64,000 nt of DNA. Origin: Methanolinea sp. GTDB taxonomy: Archaea > Halobacteriota > Methanomicrobia > Methanomicrobiales > Methanospirillaceae. The stretch is from NCBI GenBank assembly GCA_029907345.1, contig JARYMB010000002.1:62001-126000 (forward strand), in the 5' to 3' direction. A program made the position numbers and the translations under genes. Below, piece by piece: positions 27,621-35,286 of this stretch. Numbering within the stretch: position 1 is the first letter of the stretch; each line of letters opens with the position of its first letter. The notes below the pieces were generated by a model. The model did not search any database. It worked only from the letters and a program-made list of their open reading frames with translations, and was not told the origin of the DNA.

Positions 27621-28256
27621 GTGACACGCGGCGAAAAGTACCAGGGTGAACCGCATAAAACGCGGACTGGCATCATGATAAAAGATCCTCCCTTTTTCCT
27701 CCCTGAATTCGAGGACGCTTTCCGTTTCATCATCAGCACCTATGATCCCCCAAAGAGGGAGATCGCGATATTTCTCCCGTGTGCCCTCAGGAAACCCTAC
27801 AGCAGCAGCCCGAGTCACCGCCTGTTCCAGAGGGTTATCGATTCGAATCTTCTTCCGGATACTTATCATATCGTTGTTTTTGGGACTTGCGGTGTCGTCC
27901 CGAGAGAACTCGAACTGATGTATCCCTTTGCACATTATCATTACATGCTCGGGAAATGCTCGGACAATACCATACGCGAGGCGTTTCTCGAGATAGAGAC
28001 CTACCGCCTTGCAGCATACCTAATAAAAACGGAAGAGACTTACAGGAAACGTGTGGCTTATTGCATCGGTCCTTTCAGGGAGGCGATTCGCAGGGCGAGC
28101 CGGGAAACAGGGATCATGCTCGACATGCTCCTTCCATCTGCCTCCACTCTCGAAAAAAACCGGGACCCGGACTGCCCATTCCCCGAAGGTTCCCTCTCCC
28201 TGCAGGCATACCTGGAGGAGTTTGAAAGAAGTCTTGCCCTCCTGTCAAAAGGCTGA
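27621..28256 (+). CDS. DUF5591 / ArcS-like protein
   Basis: 211 aa. The segment IFLPCALRKPYSSSPSHRLF matches the DUF5591 module found in archaeosine synthase ArcS, where it follows the transglycosylase-like part. Here the module stands alone without the ArcS catalytic lysine domain or a PUA domain, so it may be a separate subunit of a tRNA-modifying enzyme or a different activity. GTG 27621 lies near an AAAAATATT box; ATG 27675 (MIKDPPFF) is an alternative start. Confidence 0.65.
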   Translation: MTRGEKYQGEPHKTRTGIMIKDPPFFLPEFEDAFRFIISTYDPPKREIAIFLPCALRKPYSSSPSHRLFQRVIDSNLLPDTYHIVVFGTCGVVPRELELMYPFAHYHYMLGKCSDNTIREAFLEIETYRLAAYLIKTEETYRKRVAYCIGPFREAIRRASRETGIMLDMLLPSASTLEKNRDPDCPFPEGSLSLQAYLEEFERSLALLSKG

Positions 28257-28400
28257 TGAATTATCCCCTTTTTTCCCTCTCGGGCCCATTACGTGACCCG
28301 GAATGATTCAAAAAGTTTAATAATAAGCGCTTTCCATGTTATAGCAGGTGTATTAGTGTCCAACTAAGTCACCGACTGAACGTTTCAATCCATGGCAGAA

Positions 28401-28421
28401 ACCCTGTCCGCCGGACAGGGT
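28401..28421. repeat. Perfect 10-bp palindrome
   Basis: ACCCTGTCCG and CGGACAGGGT are separated by a single C. It lies 80 bases past a good TATA-like box (AAAAAGTTTAATAATAA, 28311-28327) and before two direct copies of GTGTTTTTCCC (28443-28453 and 28459-28469). It may be an operator, or the stem of another RNA. Confidence 0.6.
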
Positions 28422-28511
28422 GGATGCCTCCTTGTGACGAAGTGTTTTTCCCGGCACCGTGTTTTTCCCTGCACTAATTATCTTGTAAATGTACCACACT
28501 CCGTGTCCTTA

Positions 28512-28884
28512 TAACAAAAAACAGTGTCCGGCACGGGGTGCCCCGTGAGGACGCTCCTGGAAACACACGTTCGGCCCTGCGATATCCCTTTTTTTGTCAC
28601 CCGCATCTCTTTCGCCGTTTTGAGATACGGGTTCGGGATATTGCAGCATCATGTTCCTTGAACATACTCTTCCGGCCCCGTTGACGATCTTTCTTTGCCA
28701 CCCATGGCCTTTTTCGCCGTTCTGGGCCATGAATTCAGATCATCACGGCAGTATGTTACCCAAACATTTGTTCGGCCCCGCAGTGAATGTCTTCTTCGTC
28801 ACCCGGATCTTCGAGCCGTTTCGATCCGGGGACTCATTTCACTGTGGCAGGTATCCCCAGTCAGTTCCCCACTGAGGCATACCC
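28512..28884 (-). ncRNA. Candidate structured RNA: three tandem covarying hairpin units
   Basis: Between convergent genes lie three units about 100 nt apart, each folding as outer stem, asymmetric internal loop, inner stem and a 12-15 nt apical loop. On the plus strand the outer stems are 28579-28588/28635-28644, 28682-28690/28737-28745 and 28781-28789/28835-28844; inner stems are 28600-28609/28622-28631, 28701-28709/28725-28733 and 28802-28809/28823-28830. Stem sequences differ between units, yet pairing is kept. Read on the minus strand, every apical loop contains AACGGC, each inner stem is followed by TGRC plus an A-rich strand, and each unit is followed by GGGCCG, which could pair with the loop. 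Small ATGTT/AACAT hairpins separate units. Four wobble pairs favour the minus strand, one the plus. Minus-strand TATA is near 28905; a 5' hairpin (GGTAT/ATACC with TCAGT/ACTGA) and a terminal CACGGGG/CCCCGTG hairpin plus T-run bound it. Function unknown. Confidence 0.7.
28532..28547 (-). terminator. Terminal hairpin of the structured RNA
   Basis: CACGGGG-TG-CCCCGTG is a perfect palindrome. On the minus strand it is followed eight bases later by a T6 run (plus-strand A6 at 28516-28521), an intrinsic-terminator shape. Confidence 0.5.
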
Positions 28885-28897
28885 CTTATAGCTTTCA

Positions 28898-28920
28898 TAG
28901 AATATATAGTTTTTTATCTT
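28898..28920 (-). promoter_or_regulatory. TATA/BRE promoter for the structured RNA
   Basis: On the minus strand the sequence reads AAAAAACTATATATTC, a purine BRE joined to a strong TATA box. Initiation about 26 bases on would fall at 28878-28885, right at the 5' hairpin of the candidate RNA. The same bases on the plus strand form a T6 run. Confidence 0.55.
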
Positions 28921-29043
28921 GTCATCCTTTTATAGGCTTTATTATGTTTATAAAGGGGGAAACGCGCATGGAATGAGTAAGAACCCCTCCCCTCTTGTAT
29001 AGGGGGAAAAATTTGGAAGTCCATGCCTCCAGCCTGTCGCGAA

Positions 29044-30546
29044 TCAGGCCTTTTTGAGGAACAAACCCGTCTTTGTCTCTTCCAGGACACGGGGACTTGT
29101 CGGAGGCGTCAGGAGGCTTACGATGACCATCGCTGCAATGGCAACGAGAACCCCGAAAAGACTGAAATGGACGGGCAGTGGCATGATCTTAAAATACGTC
29201 AGGCCCCCTGCCAGGCACGAAGTGACGAGCCCGAGGGCCATTGCGGCCAGCGCACCTTCCCGCGTTGCCCTCTTCCAGTAGAGCCCGGCAAGGAGGGGAA
29301 CCGCGAATGTGGCGAACATGATCCCGATACCTGCCCATATCAGCCATACGAGCATGGCAGGCGGGTCAAGCGCCATCAGGACTGTCAGGATGGCTGCAGC
29401 GGCAACGGATACCCTGCTGACGAGGATCACCTGCCTGTCTGTGGCATCCGGCCTGATGAGACTTTTGAAAATATCCCATGAAAAATACGTCCCAATCGTG
29501 AGCATCAGGCGGTCTGTCGTTGACATGACGGCAGCAAGGACAACAACGGCAAAAATTCCCCATAATACAATATTCGGGAGAGCGGACTGGATAGCGTATA
29601 TAAACACGAAATCCCCTGCATTCTTGACGGGCGGCAGGGTAATGGTCCCCTCGCTGACCAGTACCCTTCCTGCAAATCCACCGAACTTGAGAAGGAACAT
29701 GACCAGCCCGTAGATGCAGAATGCAATAAGCGGTGCCCACCTGAAGAATGAAGCGTTTTTCACAGCAAGGACGTTATTGATCACGTGAGGAGCGCATGCC
29801 AGCCCTACCATCAGGAGAAGGGAGAAAGAAAAGATATAGGCTGGAGTAAAGAGACCGGAATCGACCCAGAGCCTGATGAAATCCGGGTTCTGCGCTGCCA
29901 TAACCTCGTTGACGTGCATGAAACCTCCTGCCTTCATGATCACGAGGGGTGCCATAACGAGGACACCTGCAATGAGGATGAGGCCCTGTATGAGAGTGGT
30001 CCACGTGACTGCATACAGTCCGCCGATCACGGTATAGATGGTCACGATGCATGCTCCGGTGATGAGCGCCACCCAGTGTGGCAGACCAAAAAGCCACATG
30101 AGAACGATACTCACGGCTGTGTACTGCCCGGCAAGGTAAATCAACGAAACTATGATCCCGGAAACAGCCGACAATGACCTCATTGCAGTCTGACTTCCAT
30201 ACCGGTGGGCCAGGTAGTCCTGGATGGTGAGATATCCCCATTCCTGTGCCAGTCCATGGATCTTCACCCCAAAAAAGATGATGCAGAAAGCAATGGAAAG
30301 CGGGACAAAAATCTGTTCCCAGATCGTGGGCCATCCATACGCGTATCCCAGGCCTGAAACGCCGAGCAGCGACATCCCGCTGCAGACAGAGCCTATCATC
30401 AGCATGGTGAACAGCCAGAAACCAAGGGATCGGCCTGCCAGCACGTAATCGCTCATCGTGTGGATCTTTTTCGATGCCAGCACCCCGATCCCAACGAGGA
30501 CAAGGAAGTAGACGATGACAATTGCCACATCCACGAGGTCGATCAT
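29044..30546 (-). CDS. Sodium:solute symporter (SSS family)
   Basis: 500 aa with about 13 membrane helices. The first helix (VAIVIVYFLVLVGIGVLA) followed by SDYVLAGRSLGFWLF and GSVCSGMSLLGVSGLGYAYG is the typical SSS N terminus; AAVMSTTDRLMLTIGTYFSWDIFK in helix 8-9 carries the Ser/Thr sodium-site residues. Substrate (proline, pantothenate, acetate or another carboxylate) cannot be told. Start: GGGAGGATGA five bases before ATG 30546. The start overlaps the small gene upstream by four bases (ATGA), so the two are translated together. Confidence 0.9.
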   Translation of the reverse strand: MIDLVDVAIVIVYFLVLVGIGVLASKKIHTMSDYVLAGRSLGFWLFTMLMIGSVCSGMSLLGVSGLGYAYGWPTIWEQIFVPLSIAFCIIFFGVKIHGLAQEWGYLTIQDYLAHRYGSQTAMRSLSAVSGIIVSLIYLAGQYTAVSIVLMWLFGLPHWVALITGACIVTIYTVIGGLYAVTWTTLIQGLILIAGVLVMAPLVIMKAGGFMHVNEVMAAQNPDFIRLWVDSGLFTPAYIFSFSLLLMVGLACAPHVINNVLAVKNASFFRWAPLIAFCIYGLVMFLLKFGGFAGRVLVSEGTITLPPVKNAGDFVFIYAIQSALPNIVLWGIFAVVVLAAVMSTTDRLMLTIGTYFSWDIFKSLIRPDATDRQVILVSRVSVAAAAILTVLMALDPPAMLVWLIWAGIGIMFATFAVPLLAGLYWKRATREGALAAMALGLVTSCLAGGLTYFKIMPLPVHFSLFGVLVAIAAMVIVSLLTPPTSPRVLEETKTGLFLKKA

Positions 30547-30650
30547 GGATTCATCCTCCCGTAAATGACACCCCAGACGATCAGGAGAAGGATGACTGCC
30601 ACGACCGTGCACCCGGTGACTGCGAAGGTAAAAAGGAAGCCTTCCTGCAT
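30543..30650 (-). CDS. 35-aa single-helix symporter accessory protein
   Basis: Encodes a 35-residue peptide whose core (FTFAVTGCTVVAVILLLIVW) is one membrane helix, ending GRMNP. GGAGGGAT sits six bases upstream of its ATG, and its stop overlaps the symporter start. Small single-helix partners co-encoded with symporters are known (for example MetS with MetP), so I infer a stabilising or gating subunit. Confidence 0.75.
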   Translation of the reverse strand: MQEGFLFTFAVTGCTVVAVILLLIVWGVIYGRMNP

Positions 30651-30906
30651 GAATATCCCTCCTTTTTAGGCTTGGACACAAGATAATGGATTCGAAAATA
30701 TTCGCCATGCCGGCGGGATTTTTTTTCTCCCCCAACCATCCTGTCACCCCCCGGAAGGGCCCGGGCCATTTTCCACAAGACTAATAACAGGGTATTCTCT
30801 ATCCCTGATCACGTTGCACGGGTTCCTGACTCAGGGGCTCTCAACTTTGAAGATGCCTTTAAGTAGTTGTTGCGATAATGACAACATTATAAAGACACCG
30901 GATTCC
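30651..30906. promoter_or_regulatory. Divergent promoter region, symporter / ATP synthase operon 1
   Basis: Gene-free. For the plus strand, TATA-like boxes CTTTAAGTAG (about 30857-30866) and ACATTATAAAG (about 30883-30893) precede atpH by 20-50 bases; the first would give a short leader. For the minus strand, A/T-rich GAATATTTTCGAATCC (about 30690-30705) precedes the accessory peptide. Confidence 0.45.
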
Positions 30907-31269
30907 ATGGCTCTTGAAGAGATAACACGTCTCAAGCGTGCAGAAAAAAAGGCACTCGAAATCATTGCCAGTGCCGAAAAGGAGGCTGAAGACATCCTCT
31001 CCAGGGCCGCGGAGTCGGCCGATGCCCTGGTCGCGCAGGAAATAGCGGAAGCGAAAAGAGAGTGCGAAGCCAGGAGGAGAGCCGCACTTGAACGTGCAGA
31101 GAGGGAGGGGAAGGAGATTATCCAAAAAGCCGTCAGTGATGCAGAATCTCTCCTGGAACTGGCAAAGGAAAGAGCGGATGCAGCGATCCGATGCATCGTT
31201 GATAGTGTGACTGGTGAATCGTATGTTCTATCCGGCCAGGATGTACAGGGTGACTCTGGGCATCGATAA
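30907..31269 (+). CDS. atpH: A-type ATP synthase subunit H (operon 1)
   Basis: 120 aa, almost wholly Ala/Glu/Arg/Lys-rich coiled coil (RAEKKALEIIASAEKEAEDI onward), the peripheral-stalk partner of subunit E. A helical break near the C terminus precedes ESYVLSG. I chose the ATG that begins MALEEITRLK; an upstream ATG (30853) would place promoter sequence in the reading frame. Its 3' end overlaps subunit I by 47 bases. Confidence 0.85.
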   Translation: MALEEITRLKRAEKKALEIIASAEKEAEDILSRAAESADALVAQEIAEAKRECEARRRAALERAEREGKEIIQKAVSDAESLLELAKERADAAIRCIVDSVTGESYVLSGQDVQGDSGHR

Positions 31270-33199
31270 TACCCGGCGGAGTGCAGCGATCGAGGCACTC
31301 CACGAAAAGGGGATGCTCGAGGTCATTCCCCTCCGGGAATTCAATCCCCCCCTCAGGGATCATCTCGAAGCCGGAGAGCGGGACCTGCTCGCTGACCGGT
31401 GTGCGGAATACCGTGTCCGGCTCGACAGGGTTCTTGAGGCCCTTTACGAGTTTCCACCCGGGCCCGGAAATTTCTTGAAGGAACTGGTATCCCCCCGGGA
31501 ACACGAAAAATACCCTGTCGCTAAAGGGACACTGGCAGATCTCCTGGAACAAATTGACAGCGCATTGACCAATACGGAGCGGATCCTTGCAATCAGGGCT
31601 TCCCTTGGGGAGATTAACGAGCGGCTCGAAGAATCGTCCCGGGTTCGATCGGACCTCGGTCTCCTCTGCCTCATTCCCTTTGACCTCTCCGCCCTGGGAG
31701 AATCCCGATTTCTCTCGGTCTATGCAGCCACCGTGGATGCGGGGACTGCAGGAGGAGTCATCGGCCGCCTGGCAGAGACGTGCGGGGATGATATCTACAT
31801 CGATTCCCGGGAATCGGGGGATGTCGTGGTGCTCGTCGTTGCCTGCATTTCTGGGCAAAAAGAGTCTGTCAGGACCATTCTCCAGTCTCCGGGTGTCACC
31901 CCGATCCGGTTAGAGACCCGATTGGGCCTGCCCGAGGAGGCCCTGAAAGCCATGGACGAGGAGATATCAAAACTCAAAGCAGAGCGGGACTCGTTGCGGG
32001 AGGAACTTGCTGCACTGCGCAGGGAACACGAGATGTATCTCCTCGCGCTCCGGGAAGAACTCCTCATCAGGCGGGAAGAGCTCGACCTCGTTACGCGATG
32101 CGGCATGACGCGCGAAGTGACAGTCATCCAGGGATTCGTCCCGGCCGGTGCACTCGGGAAGATCGGGGAGGGTATGGAAAAGGCAACAGAGGGCCACCAC
32201 TTCGTCAGCGTAGAGGAGCCGGACCCGGAAGACCCATCGGTTCCTGTCCATTATGAAAACCCCCCGTTCCTTGCACCGTTCGAATACCTGACAACGATGT
32301 TTGCACGTCCCCGCTACGATGAGATCGACCCGACACCGTTTGTCGCCCCGATATTCCTGATCTTCTTCGGTTTGATGCTCGGTGATGCGGGATACGGGGC
32401 CCTCATAGCCCTCGTCGGGTACGTCATTTACAGGGGTGCGGGCAGGGTAAGCACGACGATGCGTGACTTAAGTTACATCCTGACACTCTGTGGTATTTCT
32501 GCAATCCTTTTTGGTGCCATCCAGGGAGGCTGGTTCGGGGATGTCCCGCAGAGATTCTTTGGTATAACACCTCCCTTCATCCTGATAGAACCGCTCAGGG
32601 ATCCCATTGCATTCTTCCAGATATCGCTTATCCTCGGTATTGTTCACATAAACCTCGGCCTCCTGCTCGCACTATACCAGAATTTCAAGAAGAAACGATA
32701 CAGGGCCTGCATATTCGATCAGGGTATCTGGTACATTCTCCAGCCATCCGCAGGAGTCCTTCTCGCGGAATTCTTCGGGTGGGCACCGATACCGCAGTGG
32801 CTCCATTTCCTCGCCCTTGCAGGAGCGGCGCTCTCCATCGCCATGATATTTTATACACGCGGCCCGATGGGTTTCTTCTCCCTCACGGGATTCCTGGGCG
32901 ACTGGCTCTCGTACGTGAGGATCCTCGCACTGGCGCTCGCAACAGGAGGAATTGCCATGACAGTAAACATCCTCGCGCAGATCGTGGGAAATGCAGGTCC
33001 TCTCCTCCTCGTTCCCGCGGTCATCGTGTTCCTGGGAGGCCAGGCTTTCAACGTGGTCATCCAGACCCTCGGAGGTGTGATACATGCAATAAGGCTCCAG
33101 TATATCGAATTTTTTGGAAAATTTTACCAGGGTGGCGGGAAACCTTTTGTCCCCTTCCGGGCGGAGAGAGTGTATTCGGGAAGGGGTGATGGACAGTGA
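31223..33199 (+). CDS. atpI: A-type ATP synthase subunit I/a (operon 1)
   Basis: About 658 aa. The N-terminal half is cytosolic with coiled coils (31910-32090 region, KLKAERDSLREELAALRRE) and forms the stator arms; the C-terminal half has seven or eight membrane helices. The functional arginine facing the rotor is in LSYVRILALALATGG, and the loop ending FGKFYQGGGKPFVPF is typical. Start MFYPARMYRV matches the family pattern MxxPxRM. It overlaps both neighbours. Confidence 0.93.
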   Translation: MFYPARMYRVTLGIDNTRRSAAIEALHEKGMLEVIPLREFNPPLRDHLEAGERDLLADRCAEYRVRLDRVLEALYEFPPGPGNFLKELVSPREHEKYPVAKGTLADLLEQIDSALTNTERILAIRASLGEINERLEESSRVRSDLGLLCLIPFDLSALGESRFLSVYAATVDAGTAGGVIGRLAETCGDDIYIDSRESGDVVVLVVACISGQKESVRTILQSPGVTPIRLETRLGLPEEALKAMDEEISKLKAERDSLREELAALRREHEMYLLALREELLIRREELDLVTRCGMTREVTVIQGFVPAGALGKIGEGMEKATEGHHFVSVEEPDPEDPSVPVHYENPPFLAPFEYLTTMFARPRYDEIDPTPFVAPIFLIFFGLMLGDAGYGALIALVGYVIYRGAGRVSTTMRDLSYILTLCGISAILFGAIQGGWFGDVPQRFFGITPPFILIEPLRDPIAFFQISLILGIVHINLGLLLALYQNFKKKRYRACIFDQGIWYILQPSAGVLLAEFFGWAPIPQWLHFLALAGAALSIAMIFYTRGPMGFFSLTGFLGDWLSYVRILALALATGGIAMTVNILAQIVGNAGPLLLVPAVIVFLGGQAFNVVIQTLGGVIHAIRLQYIEFFGKFYQGGGKPFVPFRAERVYSGRGDGQ

Positions 33200-34641
33200 C
33201 AATAGGACTTGGGACGGCACTCCTCGCGATTGGTGCCGGGATAGCAGCCGGATTCTCCGCGATCGGGGCAGGGATCGGAGTTGGAATAACGGGCGCGGCA
33301 TCTGCAGGAGTAACCGCCGAGCGCCCCGAAAAGTTCGGCGTCGCCCTTATTTACTCGGCCATACCCCAGACCCAGGCAATTTACGGGCTCCTCGTCGCCA
33401 TCCTCATCCTCCTCTCGGGAGGTTTCCTCGGGGGGCTTGCAGGCGATATCCCGGTTCCCATAGGGCTTTCCGCCATCGGTGCAGGACTTGCGGTCGGGCT
33501 TGCCGGCCTGTCGGCAATCGGGCAGGGAATAGCGGCGTCCTCGGCGGTTGCCATGACGAGCGAACGTCCGGAAATGTTCGGGAAAGGCGTTGTCTTTTCC
33601 GTTATCTGCGAGACGCAGGCGATCTACGGGCTCCTCGTGGCCGTTCTCATCCTTGTCTTCTCCGGTCTCCTGTCCGGCAATTACATCGCAACGGTCGCAA
33701 GCGGGCTTGCCGGGATCGGGTGCGGACTTGCAATAGGCCTGGCCGGCATATCCGCAATCGGCCAGGGAATTGCAGCATCTGCGGGAGTGGCAGCGACGGG
33801 AGAACACCCCGACCTCTTCGGCAAGGGTGTTGTTTTCGCCGCGATCTGCGAGACGCAGGCGATCTACGGGCTCCTCGTCGCCATCCTCATCATGTCGTTT
33901 ACAGGTATGTTTTCCGGGAACCTGATCACAACCCTTGCATCCGGAGTCGTTGCAATCGGGTGCGGACTTGCAAGCGGTTTTGCTGGCTTCTCGGCGATAG
34001 GCCAGGGGATTGCCGCTGCGGCAGGGATCGGGGCGACTGCCGAAAAACCGGGTCTCTTTGGAAAAGGAGTTGTTTTTGCAGCAATATGCGAGACGCAGGC
34101 GATCTACGGGCTCCTCGTCGCAGTCCTTCTCATGTCTTTCTGCGGGCTCATCTCGGGAGACACGAGACTGACCCTTGCCGTCGGGTTTGCAGCAATCGGT
34201 GGTGGCCTTGCGGTCGGGCTTGCCGGCCTGTCGGCAATCGGGCAGGGAATTGCAGCCGCATCGGGTATCGCCGCGACGAGCGAGAAAGAAGACATGTTCG
34301 GCAAGGGAGTCGTGTTCTCGGCGGTGTGCGAGACCCAGGCGATCTATGGCCTGCTCGTTGCGATCCTCCTCATGGCGTTCACCGGTATGATCACGCAGGA
34401 TTTCGTGACCACGGTTGCAGTCGGGGTCGCGGCAATCGGGGCCGGTATCGCAGTCGGGCTGGGCGGACTCTCTGCAATCGGCCAGGGTATCACGTGTGCT
34501 TCAGGGATAGCAGCGACAGCCAAAAGATCGGAAGCGATGGGCAGGAGTCTCGTATTTGCCGCGATGTCCGAGACCTTTGCAATCTTTGGACTCCTGGTTG
34601 CAATCCTCATCCTCTTCGGACTGGGTATCTTCCATGTATGA
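33196..34641 (+). CDS. atpK: A-type ATP synthase rotor subunit K, six fused hairpins (operon 1)
   Basis: 481 aa made of six tandem c-type hairpins of about 80 residues (12 membrane helices). Hairpins 2-6 each carry helix-one SAIGQGI and helix-two (C/S)ET with the ion-binding Glu followed by AIYG or AIFG, giving the Gln/Glu/Thr/Tyr set seen in sodium-binding rotors. Hairpin 1 differs: AIGAGI replaces AIGQGI, and PQTQ places Gln58 (codon CAG at 33367) where Glu should be. So only five ion sites per twelve helices. Methanogen K subunits are known with two, three or thirteen hairpins. GTG start overlaps the atpI stop and has GGGGTGAT upstream. Confidence 0.95.
   Translation: MTIGLGTALLAIGAGIAAGFSAIGAGIGVGITGAASAGVTAERPEKFGVALIYSAIPQTQAIYGLLVAILILLSGGFLGGLAGDIPVPIGLSAIGAGLAVGLAGLSAIGQGIAASSAVAMTSERPEMFGKGVVFSVICETQAIYGLLVAVLILVFSGLLSGNYIATVASGLAGIGCGLAIGLAGISAIGQGIAASAGVAATGEHPDLFGKGVVFAAICETQAIYGLLVAILIMSFTGMFSGNLITTLASGVVAIGCGLASGFAGFSAIGQGIAAAAGIGATAEKPGLFGKGVVFAAICETQAIYGLLVAVLLMSFCGLISGDTRLTLAVGFAAIGGGLAVGLAGLSAIGQGIAAASGIAATSEKEDMFGKGVVFSAVCETQAIYGLLVAILLMAFTGMITQDFVTTVAVGVAAIGAGIAVGLGGLSAIGQGITCASGIAATAKRSEAMGRSLVFAAMSETFAIFGLLVAILILFGLGIFHV
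33601..34360 (+). repeat. Near-identical 240-bp DNA repeats inside atpK
   Basis: The segment encoding CETQAIYGLLVA recurs with a 240-base period (starting near 33608, 33848, 34088 and 34328), with stretches of over thirty bases almost unchanged including silent positions, while the intervening parts differ. The helix-one segment GGCAATCGGGCAGGGAAT (33509-33526) is also repeated at 34229-34246. Recent duplication or gene conversion within the gene is the likely cause. Confidence 0.8.
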
Positions 34642-34668
34642 CCGCTTGCCCGGGGAGCGTGGCAATGA

Positions 34669-35286
34669 ATGAGCGTTGAAAAGATCGAGCAGCGTATTCT
34701 CTCCGATGCAAAAACCGAAGCAGATCGTATCCTCAAAAAGGCTGGGGAAGAAGCCGGCCTTGTGATCGAAAAGGCGCGGAAGGAAGCCGAAAAACAGGGC
34801 CGGCAGGTCAGGACCGGAGAAGAGGAAAAGACTGCACAGGCGTGTGCTCAGATACTGTCCCAATCAAGAATCGAAGCAAGAAAGATTTCCCGCAGTGCCC
34901 GCGAAAAGGCCATAAAAGAGGTTTTCGAGAGAGCAAAGGTTGAAATTGGAAAGATCCGGGAGAATCCACGGTACCCTGACATATTCTTCAGGCTTGCATC
35001 CGAAGGTATCCGGATCCTCGGGCATGACAGGGTGGAGCTCGAGGTGCACCCGGCCGATAGACCCCTTGCAGAGAAATTCATCAGCAAATGGTGTGAGAAT
35101 CCGGGGGAATGCACCCTTTCAATCCGGACCATCATGACAAACGGGGGAGTCATTGTGTCGGTTCCCGGAGGCACGGTGAAGGTCAATAACACTGTAGAGG
35201 CGAGGTTCGAAAGGATGGAGAGGGAGATTGCAGCCAGGGTCGCACGCATCCTCTTCCAGGAAGGGGGTGACACGGGTGGCAGGTGA
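34669..35286 (+). CDS. atpE: A-type ATP synthase subunit E (operon 1)
   Basis: 205 aa. N-terminal half is a charged coiled coil (SVEKIEQRILSDAKTEADRI onward) pairing with H; C-terminal half is the globular head with IMTNGGVIVSVPGGTVKVNNTV, matching the family's GGVVV...IRVNNT pattern, and ends ARVARILFQEG. Peripheral stalk of the A1 head. Its end overlaps atpC by 11 bases. Confidence 0.9.
   Translation: MSVEKIEQRILSDAKTEADRILKKAGEEAGLVIEKARKEAEKQGRQVRTGEEEKTAQACAQILSQSRIEARKISRSAREKAIKEVFERAKVEIGKIRENPRYPDIFFRLASEGIRILGHDRVELEVHPADRPLAEKFISKWCENPGECTLSIRTIMTNGGVIVSVPGGTVKVNNTVEARFERMEREIAARVARILFQEGGDTGGR

Noticed and set aside
28679-28750. C/D box RNA (TGATGA and CTGA on the minus strand)
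   Set aside because: These bases fall inside the outer stem of the middle unit and are not repeated in the other two units, so chance is more likely.
28568-28855. CRISPR array
   Set aside because: Spacing is about 100 nt, only loops and joining segments are conserved, and the stems vary in a paired manner. There are no identical direct repeats of 25-40 bases and no cas genes.
28651-28875. 74-aa plus-strand frame in the structured-RNA region
   Set aside because: Low-complexity Pro/Phe/His-rich product without ribosome site; it simply reads through RNA-like hairpins.
33114-34679. A 521-aa frame fully overlapping atpK in another phase
   Set aside because: It stays open only because atpK is built of 240-base in-phase repeats; the product is Arg/Cys/Gly-rich and has no ribosome site, whereas atpK is a clear membrane rotor subunit.
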